64,000 nucleotides of DNA from Chrysoperla carnea (taxonomy: Eukaryota > Arthropoda > Insecta > Neuroptera > Chrysopidae): positions 6,994,983 through 7,058,982 of the forward strand of contig NC_058337.1 of NCBI RefSeq assembly GCF_905475395.1, written 5' to 3'. Position numbers and translations under genes: made by a program. The notes under the pieces are model-generated. The model worked only from the letters and a program-made list of their open reading frames with translations, was not told the DNA's origin and did no database searches. Positions 45,720 to 57,667 of the stretch are shown piece after piece; within the stretch, counting starts at the first letter, position 1, and the number at the start of each line of letters is the position of its first letter.

Positions 45720-45986
45720 CGCCACATGAACAACAAGAATTAAAGAAAATTCGACATGATCGAATTGAAGTAATAAAGGAATTATGGGATTTGAATCATA
45801 TTGATGTCGGTCCTGGACCTGATCCGGAAGATAGAAAAATGGGAAAGGCTGTGAGTCGATTACTGGAGTTTGAAAAAGAAATCATTACAAATTATGTGAA
45901 AGGTATTCGTGACAAAGGTGAATTACATGCAGATTGGACTTTTTGGAATGCATTGTTTTATTGTGGTACTATTTATACAACCATTG
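45720..45986 (+). CDS. K2P potassium channel, second coding exon (cap and first pore)
   Basis: The acceptor ACATTTCAG ends at 45719, and the donor GTAAGT starts at 45987. This exon encodes 89 residues: the extracellular cap helices (APHEQQELKKIRHDRIEVIK, then RKMGKAVSRLLEFEKEIITN) and pore helix 1 with filter start DWTFWNALFYCGTIYTTIG. TTIG is the first-pore selectivity signature, whose YG must come from the next exon. No cysteine occurs in the cap, so an inter-subunit cap disulfide is not expected from this region. The intron interrupts the filter glycine codon after its first base, a position known to be conserved in many K2P genes. Open frame before the acceptor belongs to the intron. Confidence 0.93.
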
Positions 45987-46124
45987 GTAAGTGAACAAAA
46001 TTTTAATAATAGATAATAGATAATAATAAATTGTAGATGAGAGGCTTTATCTTCCATATTGTCCAAGAATAGAATTGACATGAGTGGAAGAATTTTCAAA
46101 TCTAATTCTAGGAGGAAAGGTTAT

Positions 46125-46519
46125 ATATACCATGTATATATGAAATATACATAGTATATTAAGTTTAGTCCCAAGTTTGTAACGCTTAAATATAATGATG
46201 CTAGGAAAAAAATTTTGTCATAGGTGTTCACTAAATCACCTAATTAGTCCGCCATAGGTCAATTGGGTTTTGGGTCCGTAGGACCCATCTTGTAAACCGT
46301 TAGAGATAGAACAAAAGTTTAAATATAAAAAATGTTCCTTATAAAAAAATAAAAAACTTTTGTATTAATATAGGAATATCAGTTGTGTGTGTGTCTATTT
46401 AAAAGTGAATATCTTTTGTTATTTACTGTGACGTCAAAAAAACAAACGATTGCGCATCAACATTGCCTATGCATGGTATTTCAACAATTAACTCAGCCAA
46501 TTGTTTGTTTTCACTTGTT
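46125..46519 (+). mobile_element. DINE-1-like element with internal deletion
   Basis: Forward copy with both ends. The GTCC microsatellite region is deleted (ATTAGTCC joins directly to GCCATAGGTCAATTGGG). It belongs to the GTGTGTGTGTC/GACGTCA subfamily, like 43340-43928. Confidence 0.88.
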
Positions 46520-46961
46520 TAAATGTGTACTACCCACAAGTATAAAACCACATAGTGCACTTGTGACTTGTGGCATTATGGAAACGAACCTTTTTGAAGA
46601 TGTCAGTCGGTGATGACTATCGTTTAATTAGACAAAACTAACTGGAATTATTAATAATTGTATGTCCGGATTTAATAATAATATGATAATGTTTATAATT
46701 TGTAAGATTATAAGATCACACTTACATTCTCCTGTGAATCTCAATTGATAAGTTAATTCTCCATTTTTCGTATGGTAAATATATTAATAAATCGGATAAC
46801 ATGACGCCTCCAACAGTAGGTATTAGTTTATTATAGTATCACTCGCTGCCAAGTGTATGTACTGGTTATGCATGTCCTGTATAAACATAAGCCAATATAT
46901 TATTATACAAGACTATAAATGTGCTCTATTTTACGAAGAAAATCTATATCTATTACATAAT
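46520..46961. other. intronic sequence, nothing recognised
   Basis: No channel exon (no YG-containing TM2 segment) and no repeat family were recognised. Confidence 0.4.
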
Positions 46962-47511
46962 ACAAGTGAAAACAACAAATTGACTGAGTTAATTGTTGAA
47001 ATACCATGCATAGTCAGTGTTAATTTCTTTATCACATAACACATACAAACATGTGACACACACATAACTGATAATCAAGTATAGTACATATTATAAAATT
47101 TCCGCCTAATTGGCGCCCTCACGGGTAAACAGTGATGTTTACGAAAAAATGTTTCAAACAAAAGTTGATTTTTTGATTAGGAACATTTTTTACATTTAAA
47201 CTTTTGTTCTATCTCTAACGGTTTACAAGATGAGTCCTACGGACCCAAGACCCAATTGACCTATGATGCTCATTTACGAACTTGACCTCATTTTTTACGT
47301 CCTGAGTACGCTGTAAAAATTTCAGCTCGATATCTTTTTTCGTTTTTGAGTTATCGTGTCCATAGACGGACGGACAACCGGAAATGGACTAATTAGGTGA
47401 TTTTATGAACACCTATGACAAAATTTTTTTCCTAGCATCATTATTTTTAAGCGTTACAAACTCGGGACTAAACTTAATATACTATGTATATTTCATATAT
47501 ACATGGTATAA
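46962..47511 (-). mobile_element. DINE-1-like helentron-derived element
   Basis: Full-length minus-strand copy, with a short ACGG tract (47365-47378). It faces the forward copy at 46125-46519. Confidence 0.9.
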
Positions 47512-48550
47512 TAAGGTGTTTATTTTTATACCATGTATTGCTAGTGTTGTAGTTAACCAACCAAAAATAACTTAAGGTGATTGTTTCCCTATAGTCTTGT
47601 AAAAAAGTTTTGTTTTATTGCATGGTACATACATATAAACCAAATAAATGCTTTGTAGTCAAATACTATGTTATTTTTGCTTTATAATATCACGAAGCTA
47701 TAAAAATATATAATATATTGTGTGCAAGTGATGCTTATAAATTTGATAATATAGTTATCGCTCTCCAATCATCAATACCCTAACTATCGTCGTCTTTGAT
47801 CATCAAATGATGAACTCGAGCATAGCGACGATTTTTTTCGTCGCTATTTTTTCGGGGCTATTATTTCTTAGATTTATTTGCATACTCTACATACCATATA
47901 TATATATATATATATTTAGTATATATCAAAGTATATTAAGTTTAGTCCCAAGTTTATAACGCTTAAAAATATTAATGATTCAAATAAAATTTAAGTATAG
48001 ACGGTCATAAAACCACTGCCTGAGTCTATTTCTGTATGTCCGTCTGTTCGCCCGTGATCTCAAAACCAAAATGAGATATCAAGCTTAAATTGAGATATCA
48101 ATTATAAATTATAGCTTGCTTTGGACATAAAAACTGAGTTTGAATTCATAAATGAGCAACATAGGCCAAGTAGTTTTTGGGTCTGTAGGGCGCATCAATG
48201 TCATTTTCGCCAAATCCATAAAAGATACGGAATGGAAAATTTGTAGATAGGTTTCAGCTTGCGAAATATTCTTGAAAAATAAAAACAAAATCTAGAAAAT
48301 AATTTCGAAAATGTTCAAAAACCAACAACACTCTGCGGGCACGATAACTCGAAAACGAAATCAGATATCAATCTGATTTTTATAGCGTGTAAAAAATATT
48401 CCTTATATAAAAAATAAACAACTTTTGTTAGAAACATATTTTCGTAAACGTCACTGTTTGCCCATGAGGGCGCAAATTAGTACTAAACTTTGGTGTTCAT
48501 TTTCTCCAAAACTATTAAAGATATTCAACACTTTCTGTACAGGGTATGTC

Positions 48551-49521
48551 CAGTGACGGATTTAGGCTTGCTGCCGCCCTAGGCCCCGTTCGATGCGCCG
48601 CACTTTTTGATAGAATGAATTTAATTAATTTTGATCCAGTTTTTTATTTTAAGGTAACTTAATTTATTGAAATATAATTTTTTAAATATTACTGATAAAC
48701 AAGACAGAATAATACATATATATAAACTTGAGACAGATAAATAATTCATATTTCTTTTAATATTAATCAATTTGAAAATTTTTTTTTCCTGGCTTTTACC
48801 GGGTCGTCGTAATTATTTTCTTGGACTAGTTGGGCTTCAATAGACAGTAATGCAAGTACATTAAGTCTATCTTGGCCCATGCTTGCACGTAAATAGGTTT
48901 TTACCCTTTTAAGAGTAGAAAAAGATCTTTCTCCTGAACAATTTGTAACCGAAATACTCAAAAAAATACGGAGAGAAATGTCCACATTCGGATAAACATC
49001 TCGAAGATTCCGTGAATGCAATACATTGCATATTTTTTGTGCAGAGCGTATATATTTGCCAAGGAATCTTTGAGTTGACAATGTAAATAAATGCATTCAT
49101 TGCCTACCACTCTTATTGCAGGCCACTCTTTTTCTAATGCGTAGCATGCATCATGGGACATACAAATCTTCGGTATTTTATTTCACACAAAAAAAAAAAT
49201 TGAAAAGTCATTTGGATTAAATAATTTCAAAATGCTTCATACACGTGAGATTAATCTCACTAAAGGAACAGAAAGTAAAGGACATTACTCGATAAAGAAT
49301 ATCATTGATCGGTTAAAAAATTAACATCTTACCCACACAGATTGAGAAGTAGATTAATGAATTGGATTATAATATTTTCTATCGAAATTTTTTTATAAAA
49401 ACTATTCTGAACCAATTTTTATAATTGATTGTCTTTACTTTTTTGTGACTCTAAAATTTTGGCATTTCATAAATTTTGCCGCCCTTCAAATTCTGCCGCC
49501 CTAGGCCTAAATCCATCACTG
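48551..49521 (-). mobile_element. internally deleted hAT transposon, 8-bp TSD
   Basis: The ends are CAGTGACGGATTTAGGCTTG and CTAAATCCATCACTG, inverted, flanked by GGTATGTC on both sides (48543-48550 and 49522-49529). The element is 971 bp and keeps only the transposase C-terminus. It sits inside a DINE-like variant. Confidence 0.93.
48767..49096 (-). pseudogene. hAT transposase C-terminal fragment
   Basis: A 109-codon frame. It contains YPNVDISLRIFLSISVTN followed by CSGERSFSTLKRVKTYLRAS, MGQDRLNVLALLSIEA and a basic tail. This is the hAT dimerisation region (the RSF-LKR-KT-LRASM-DRL-LA pattern of ZMYM1-like hAT transposases). The DDE catalytic core and zinc finger are missing, so it cannot act as a transposase. 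Overlapping frames at 48909-49161 are further remnants or shadows. A more decayed copy is in 59974-60872. Confidence 0.85.
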
Positions 49522-49571
49522 GGTATGTCAATAATTAACTCAGTCAAGTCAAATGTTTGTTTCAATTTGTT

Positions 49572-50244
49572 TCGGTTTTATAATATAACACAAAATTAAG
49601 AAATTCAAGTATTTTTGTACTGTTATGTTATATCTTGTATCATATAAATTAGATGACAATTCGTCGTGATCAATAAATTAGTTCCAAAGACATTTAATGA
49701 CGGTTATTACATTTAAAACATGTGTTTTTTGGCTCATTTGAATCAAATAACTGAACAATTATTATGTTTGGTGTTGTGTAAAATAAAATCTAATAACTGA
49801 TTAGTGAATATCATTATTTACAAAACATTAAATATTTTTTTTTTCATTATTTTTCTTAAAATTAGATTTTTGGTAGAAAAAATTGTGAAAAATAGGTACC
49901 TACACTACAAATTTAAAATCGATTCATTAGTTTTCTCTTAACAATAATAAATTAAGACATATTTTAAAATTACTATTTCAAGAAATATCTTAAGAATTCT
50001 TAATATACTCAAAACATGATCGTAGTGTATAAAACGTGTTCTGTTATTAACTGCAGAAACCTAAGCTCTTTCCAAAATAAGCTCATCAAAAGCAACAAAA
50101 AAACTCTTTTCCAAATTTGGATCAGAGCCCAAATTTGGGATATACAGGTTTTACTCCGTTAGAATGTCTATTTTATGTATTCCTTTATCCAACTATCGTA
50201 AAAATTGAAAAATTTTTCGCTGAGAAAATGATAAATTATTTTAA
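49572..50244. other. intronic sequence, nothing recognised
   Basis: AT-rich DNA without a supported feature. Confidence 0.4.
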
Positions 50245-50786
50245 AACAAGTGAAAACAAACAATTGACTGAGTTAATTGTTGAAATACCATAATAATAGT
50301 CAGTGTTGATTTCTTTATCACATAACACATACAAACATGTGACACATACATAACTGATAATCAAGTATACTACATATTATAAAATTTCTTCCTAATTGGC
50401 GCCCTCACGGGTAAACAGTGATGTTTACGAAAAAATGTTTCAAACAAAAGTTGTTTAATTTTTGATAAGGAACATTTTTTACATTTAAACTTTTGTTCTA
50501 TCTCTAACGGTTTACAAGACCCAATTAACCTTGATGCTCATTTACGAACTTGACCTCACTTTTTACGTCCTGAGTACGCTGTAAAAATTCAGCTCGATTT
50601 CTTTTTTCGTTTTTGAGTCATCGTGTCCACAGACGGACGGACGGACGGACAACCGGAAATGGACTAATTAGGTGATTTTATGAACACCTATGACAAAATT
50701 TTTTTCCTAGCATCATTATTTTTAAGCGTAACATGCTTGGGACTAAACTTAATATACTATGTATATTTCATATATACATGGTATAA
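50245..50786 (-). mobile_element. DINE-1-like helentron-derived element
   Basis: Full-length minus-strand copy; lacks the ATGGGTCCTACGGACCCAAG segment, joining GGTTTACAAG directly to ACCCAATT. Confidence 0.9.
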
Positions 50787-51062
50787 TGAAAGTAGGTACT
50801 AATGAAGATAATGAATTATGATATAATAGACATAGAAGAAAATAATATACCAACTAAAATTAAAATATCGAAACATTCGAATTAACGTTTGTAATTTATA
50901 AAAAAAATCAATCTACTTTGACCTGAAAAATAACACAAGTGACAAATGATGTATGTTTAAAATGTCAAAAGAAAATACAACACTTTTTACAAACCATCTA
51001 CAGTACAAAACATGATTCACTCAACGATGAACAACATTTATTTTTAAATTAAAAGAAACTAA

Positions 51063-51618
51063 CTATAGTATATGAAATATACATAGTATTATAAGTTTAG
51101 TCTCAAGTTTGTAACGCTTAAAAATAATGATGCTAGGAAAAAAATTTTGTCATAGGTGTTCACTAAATCACCTAATTAGTCCATTTCCGGTTGTCCGTCC
51201 GTCCGTCCGTCTGTGGACACGGTAACTCAAAAACGGAAAAAGATATCGAGCTGAAATTTTTACAGCGTACTCAGGACGTAAAAAGTCAGGTCAAGTTCGT
51301 AAATGAGCATCATAGGTCAATTGGGTCTTGGGTCCGTAGAACTCATCTTGTAAACCGTTAGAGATAGAACAAAAGTTTAAGTGTAAAAAATGTTCCTTAT
51401 CAAAAATTAAACAACTTTTGTTGGAAACATTTTTTCGTAAACATCACTGTTTACCCGTGAGGGCGCCAATTAGGCGGAAATTTTATAATATGTACTATAC
51501 TTGATTATCAGTTATGTATGTGTAACATTTTTGTATGTGTAATGTGATAAAGAAATCAACACTGACTATGCATGGCATATCAACAATTAACTCAGTCAAT
51601 TTTTTGCTTTCACTTGTT
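51063..51618 (+). mobile_element. DINE-1-like helentron-derived element
   Basis: A forward copy, nearly complete; the first bases are altered (TATAGTATATGAAATATAC). It faces the copy at 50245-50786, about 280 bp apart. Confidence 0.88.
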
Positions 51619-53130
51619 TTGTTTAAATTCCCAACCAGCAAACATATTATAACGTGCGATAACGAAGACAGTATCTATCGATCAATATATACCAAGACGG
51701 TAGAATAAATATTTATTGAGATATGGAGCTACAAAAACAATTCACATTCAAACGGACAAAAATTCTGTAACAATCTAATATTTTAGCATTGCAGACATCG
51801 AAATACGAAAATACATCATAAAATTTTGTATTTCTTTTTCGAAGATGAAAATAAAATAATAATTTTCTATCAGAGAAGTTAAAATTCATATCAATTTATG
51901 TCAATTTAAAAAAATATTAAAAATATTTTGTGTATTATTTGAAACCACCGCCATAGTATTTTATTCATCATAAATTTTCATTTTTCAACATATGTATGAA
52001 TCATCAACATTCTTTTGTCGTCCCATATTTTATCATATTATTTTTATATTCACTCAAAGCTCTTTATTTTTATTATACATATAAATATAATATATAGAGT
52101 GGACCATTTTAATCTATTATGGCTAATAGATCGTTTTTAGTTAACCAATCAAATATAGCTTAAAGAAACATTGCAAAGTTTGATGGGGGCATCATGTTCT
52201 GACGTTAGGATTTTGTTCTTGGGGTTTCTTTAATAAACAGTTTAGGTAGATTTTAAATGGTAAGAGATATATAATTACACCTTAAATTAGAAAATTGATC
52301 CTGATAAACAAACTAACAATTTTAATTCAAAACATTTTTTCGAAAATTGTTAGCTAATTCGGAGGAAATGTGCCATTATTGCATTTAATCGTAAGAAAAC
52401 ATGCAAGTTACAAAAAAATGCTTTAACCAAAAGTTGTCAAGGGTATAACTTTAAACAGAAATTCTATTTACAAGGTCATTAGACTTTGATCTTCAAATGA
52501 TCTTGAAAATTTACCTGGGCTTAAAAGTTATTTACACAAAGCTAGCGTATTTTTTTCGAGTAAAAGCAACAATCACATATTTTTAAGTTTCATTTCCCCC
52601 GAAAGCTAAGGATTTTCGAAAAAAAATTAGTTTTTTATGAGGATCAACTTTCTAATAACGTGTTTTTCTATCTCTTTCCGTTTAGAATCTAAATTCAAGC
52701 ATGAATCCAGCCCTCGAAAAAGGTGATGGGCACGGAACAGCACCTGCAAATCGGCCAAATGCGAATCAGAGTATGAACTCGCTCAGAATCGATATATAGT
52801 GCATTCCTACAAAGGAGATGTTTAGAAAATATATGACGCCTTGACCAAGATTTAGTACAGTGTATTTGTAAATTAATTAAACTGTAAAATGTTAGTTTGT
52901 TCGCTCACAAAAATTACAAAAGTAAATGTGCGATTGTTTACACATCACAGTGACACATTTAGACTCTAAACTACTGGACCAGTTTTGATGCAATTTTTAC
53001 AAATCCAAATTAAAGTAAAAGGTCAGTATACATTTTACATTAAATAATTTTATTTAGGTTCTTTACTTAAATAAACAAATTCAAGCTTTCGTTTTTTTTC
53101 GCGAAAGCGTTTATAACGTCATCGATTTTC
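51619..53130. repeat. intronic sequence with dispersed repeats
   Basis: An ACAGGGTG-like start lies near 52096 (compare 39114), and a segment at about 52570-52700 resembles 9266-9380. No coding sequence was recognised. Confidence 0.45.
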
Positions 53131-53240
53131 AGATATTTAAGAAAGAAAGCTCGAATAATTTTTCCTGTCCCATTGACGCAACCAAGATTTTACCCCGTGA
53201 AGTGTAGAAAACGATCTCTCTGCTGTACCGATTTCGCTAG
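53130..53240 (-). pseudogene. hAT transposase dimerisation-domain relic
   Basis: The minus strand reads GTAERSFSTLHGVKSWLR, then QWDR. This matches the C-SAERSF-LRRVKTWLR-M--DR core of hAT transposases but is too diverged to belong to the family at 48551. Only about 40 residues are seen and no ends were found. Confidence 0.55.
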
Positions 53241-53959
53241 GGTTTTTTTCGATTTTTGGAATCCACATGCTTTAAAACTAACTTTTAAACAAATCAAAAT
53301 GTTCCTCCCAAAAATTATCAAATGGAGGTTTAATATGAAAATAGAAGCAATAGGCTTACTATTTAAAGCGATTCATTGTTTTTTTTAATAAATTTTATTA
53401 AATCATAAGTGTATTTAAGCGATGGTCATGCCCATATGGGTGAATCTGCCCCTGTCTAAATTGGCAACTTGAAGCAACTAGAATAGCCAGGTCCAATCTG
53501 ATATAAAAACATGATGCCCCCCATCAAACTCTGCAACTTTTGTTATCGAGCTATTATCCTTTATGGATAAAAATGATACAGCCTGTATGCATTTAATTTA
53601 TCTGTTATTGAGTGTAGGATTAGTGTTAAGAGGAATGATCATGAACGCGACACATGGTGGGCTACTTGAATATGCGCGACCAGCAATACATACCACTAAT
53701 ATTTACTCGAAATGCGGTACGCTATTAGTTAAATATTTGGTTTAAAAAAATGTGTCTGTTTCCTATAATGGTAGAAAACTTAAGTTATAGTACAGTAAAA
53801 GATGTTGCAAAACTCGTCTAAATAAGGAAAATGAAATAAATTGCTCAATTTTTTGTATAAAACTTGGTGGAATGGTCCATGTGAAAGTTGACTTAAAAAA
53901 TTAATAAATAGACAACTTGTATTATAAACATGGTGCTGTTTTAAGTTGACTTATGCTTG
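53241..53959. other. intronic sequence, nothing recognised
   Basis: The segment at 53470-53570 resembles 9395-9515. An open frame at 53563-53745 has no motif matching a K2P exon. Confidence 0.4.
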
Positions 53960-54335
53960 ATAATCAAAGTTGAAAATAAGATAAAAATAATTTCAACCCA
54001 AAATCTACCCTGCTCTTCTATCCTTTATATGGGGATGGAGACACTTGGATTTTTTTCTTTTCTATGCCATTGCTTATATATTTACTTTGTATTAAAATTT
54101 GTTTTCATTCATTCCAAGTGAAAATTATCAAAAACTTTCAAAATATGTCGTTTTTTTGAGATTCTTTCATAAGAGCCAATGTATTTTATATCGATTTTCA
54201 AAGATTTTTTTCTTAAAAATTTGTATGAATATATATGCTAAAATTTTAACCACATATTCTTTGAGTAAAAGTCTACCTATAAAATAATTTTGAGCCTTTA
54301 AATCTAACATTGTTGTTATGCTCATACATCCTTAA
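53960..54335. mobile_element. TTAA MITE, half copy
   Basis: It is the reverse complement of about 29725-30100, ending GCTCATACATCCTTAA at 54335. The opposite inverted end is missing, so this is a truncated or deleted copy of the MITE at 29720-30365. Confidence 0.8.
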
Positions 54336-55357
54336 TATGCATGAGATACCACTAAGCTACTGGGTCTCTGCGTAAATGTATAATATTTTATATACTTATA
54401 GTATGACATGGATGTTGTTATGTTGTTGAAACGTAACTCTCTCTCTCTTTCCATCTTCACGAACTTTATATCTCCCTCTCAACTTGATCACACTTTTCGC
54501 AATAAACTTGATCACATGTTTTCGTAACATTCTGAGCATACATTTTTCAGTTTACTCTCCAATTCCAGCGTGTCTAAAGAAGTTTTACTTCGAAAAGACA
54601 TTCTGTATATATGTTATAGATATATTAGATTATGTTTTTCATAGCTGATTGTTACACAAATAATCGAAAAGCTCTTATACATTTATAACATTTACGTAAT
54701 GCAAGTTGTCTGTTTATTAATTCAATAAGGCAAGTTTTACATGGTCCGTTTTATTTTTTTAATAATTTATTGTTTATTAACAAAAAACAACATTTATGTA
54801 ACAAACTCATGGTTTACGAATGATATTTGACATCCAAAACACACATTGCACCAAGCTTTAGCAAAAAGTGAGCGGTTTACTTCATTTTCCTCAATCTATA
54901 CTGTTATAGGTGGTACAATACAAAAGTAATTTACTATTGTCCGCCGGAAAAGAGATACATTTTTAAACTAAAATATTCGATTCATCTTAACAACCATACC
55001 CCAGGATGGCTTGGAACTGGTTATTCTTTAATCTTCAAAAAGTGCTTCAGCCGCTCGAATAATAGTCGCTGGAATGAATTTTTAAAAGAGCACATTTTAA
55101 TGTTTGTCTAAAAATCCGACCAGATCATTCTTTCTAATACAGCTCCGGTACTACATAACTAAACACTGCCAAATATCAAAATTTAAATAATTAAAATTTG
55201 AATTACGTTTTCATAATATATGTAATTTAATTTTAATAAGTCAAGAAACACCATTTGAAAAAAAAAATTTGTACAAAAATGACATTTTTCTGTTTTTGAA
55301 TAGTGCGTGCAACAGAAATATTGAAAGATTAATATTAAATTCGTTATTCTTTGGTAT
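54336..55357. other. intronic sequence, nothing recognised
   Basis: It contains a short CT tract (about 54439-54451). No gene or repeat family was recognised. Confidence 0.4.
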
Positions 55358-55855
55358 TTAACGTAGTTCCAGCATGGTATTTGCAGTTTCTATGTTAAAG
55401 CAATGGTACAATTTTTTTTTCGACAGAATTTAACGAAAAATTAAATTTAAGAATTTAATAATGCTTACTATTAATTCCCAAAGTTTCAGAAATTTTGACC
55501 GTTTAAAATGGAAATAATTATGCCAACGTCCCAATTTCGATCAATTTACGTCAAAATTAATATCTCGAAAGTGAAAATTAATTTCTAAATTTTTTTTTTA
55601 GAATTTTATTGTATAAACATTTTTTTCTTCAATATATAATAATATCATAAAAAATAGTTGGAGAGACCGGACATTTTACATGCTTTAAATGGGACATGAC
55701 CCTCAAAATCGCGAACTTTGTCTTTAAATATCTCGTGATCTAAACGGTCAAAAATTATGAAATTTTAGAAATTCATAAATAAAGCTATTATAAACCCGAG
55801 AAAAAAAATTCGGCCAAATCTGTCGAAAAGTGATTTCATGCTGGTACTACCTTAA
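55358..55855. mobile_element. TTAA-flanked MITE (GGTAGTWCC family)
   Basis: The ends are TTAACGTAGTTCCAGCATG and, inverted, TTAAGGTAGTACCAGCATG. TTAA lies at both outer edges. Non-coding. Related to 31753-32315. Confidence 0.78.
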
Positions 55856-55922
55856 TATATATATAAGCATATGTACACATTCAAAAATACAAGATACTAT
55901 TAAAACTAAATTCATAATTTTA

Positions 55923-56484
55923 AACAAGTGAAAACAAACAATTGATTGAGTTAATTGTTGAAATACCATGCATAGTCAGTGTTGATTTCTTTATCACATA
56001 ACACAACATGTGACACATACATAACTGATAATCAAGTATAGTACATATTATAAAATTTCCGCCTAATTGGCGCCCTCACGGGTAAACAGTGATGTTTGCG
56101 AAAAAATGTTTCTAACAAAAGTTGTTTAATTTTTGATAAGGAAGGATTTTTTACATTTAAACTTTTGTTCTATCTCTAACGGTTTACAAGATGGGTCCTA
56201 CGGACCCAAGACCCAATTGTCCTATGATGCTCATTTACGAACTTGACCTCACTTTTTACGTTCTGAGGACGCTGTAAAAATTTCAGCTCGATTTCTTTTT
56301 TCGTTTTTGAGTTATCGTGTCCACAGACGGACGGACGGACGGACGGACAACCGGAAATGGACTAATTAGGTGATTTTATGAACACCTATGACAAAATTTT
56401 TTTCCTAGCATCATTATTTTTAAGCGTTACAAACTTGGAACTAAACTTAATATACTATGTATATTTCATATATACATGGTATAA
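55923..56484 (-). mobile_element. DINE-1-like helentron-derived element
   Basis: Full-length minus-strand copy with a long ACGG tract (56325-56349). Confidence 0.9.
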
Positions 56485-56990
56485 AAAAGTTACTGGTCTC
56501 ACATCTAATGAGCATATCCTCCACGTACTTGTTTGTTTTATATTTATTGCGTTACAGGTCTAAAAATAAGTGTCAAAATATTTACAAATGTATTTTTAAT
56601 TTTTTTAGTTATATCGTACAAAATAAAGTGAAAATTTCACACGACTAATATGTGTAAAAAAGAAGTGTCTATATACCTTCATATGGTACATTACTACCAT
56701 GATTTTTTTGAGCAAAGTCACGCAGGGTTTTTGATATTTTTAATATTAGGTTATTGATTGTGTCTTAAAAATCAGGGAAATAAGGTGCTACATTAAATTA
56801 AAGAGTGGAAATTGAAGATAGGGGTGAAAAAGCATTCCTTGTGGTTTTTTCCAAATATCTCGTAAACTAAGCAATTTTTCGAGAAATTTAATATAAAACT
56901 TTTTGTAGAGAATCAAATTTTACATCAGATTTGTATTTTTAGCAAACATGCAGAGAAAAAAAACACGAAATTTTGATTTTATATATAGAG
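56485..56990. other. intronic sequence, nothing recognised
   Basis: AT-rich DNA without a supported feature. Confidence 0.4.
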
Positions 56991-57305
56991 TAAGAGCCAG
57001 CGCCTGCCAGACATACGTTAAAGTATAAAAGCTGAAATTTTTGCGTATTCTCACTGGTGTAGGGACCAATCTTTACCTTAAATATTGACTTAAAATGGTC
57101 ATTTGAACACTCTGTGTGAATTTCAGCTTTTATACTTTAACGTGAGAGAGCTCGGGTACTACGCCCCTGATTACCTGCTTCCTACCGAAGGAACCGTTAG
57201 TCATGGTTTGTAGCCCCCAAAGATTGGTTCCTACACCAGTGAGAATACGCAAAAAAAATTTCAGCTTTTATACTTTAACGTATATCTGGCAAGCGCTGGC
57301 TCTTA
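56991..57305. mobile_element. MITE with ~85-bp inverted ends
   Basis: Arm 56991-57074 (TAAGAGCCAGCGCCTGCCAG onward) is the reverse complement of 57219-57305 (ending CTGGCAAGCGCTGGCTCTTA), with few differences. The shared core ACGTTAAAGTATAAAAGCTG also occurs once more inside in inverted form (57120-57145). The 144-bp interior is unique and less AT-rich. No target duplication is obvious. Confidence 0.88.
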
Positions 57306-57667
57306 GTCCAATAACTTTTTCACCTGTGTCAATTTTTGGGCAGAAATAGGTATAGGCATTCAAACAAACAAAATTAGATTGAATTTTCTTTTAAATGGTT
57401 TCCGAAAAATTTATTTGGTTAAAATGATTAATGCACCGAGATGTAGATAGAGCCATTTCAACCTGGCTTTTTTTTTCTCATTTTATCCCTCGTTGCATTT
57501 GCAATTGCATTTTTATATCTAAAATACGCGATACAGCTTCAGTTGGTCCTACTTAGCGAACTTCGATATCATATGCTATTTCTTCGTTATTTAATTTTTT
57601 TCAACTGATACAGTTATACCTGAGAGTTCATCATAACAAATTTAAACTTAAAAAAAAGACGATTTTT
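57306..57667. other. intronic sequence, nothing recognised
   Basis: About 360 bp without a recognised element. Confidence 0.4.

Larger units (their letters stand above)
47896..49571 (+). mobile_element. diverged DINE-1-like variant carrying a hAT insertion
   Basis: It starts TACCATATATATATATATAT, follows the family with many changes to GAGGGCGCAAATTAG, then the variant ACTAAACTTTGGTGTTCATT tail. A hAT element is inserted at 48551-49521. After it, GTCAATAATTAACTCAGTCA and TTTGTTTCAATTTG give the hairpin end. Overall it is more decayed than most copies. Confidence 0.7.

Noticed and set aside
53563..53745. A 60-codon frame with a hydrophobic stretch, considered as a K2P TM2 exon.
   Set aside because: It has no YG filter continuation, no suitable splice acceptor in phase, and no K2P TM2 pattern.
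6658..56563. A recurring hydrophobic micro-protein frame (MNTYDKIFFLASLFLS and onward) at 6658, 17798 and 56378, with a shortened version at 22122.
   Set aside because: It lies in DINE-like copies on the strand opposite to the element, varies in length with the flanking DNA, and is broken in most copies. Its similarity reflects repeat homology and not protein selection.
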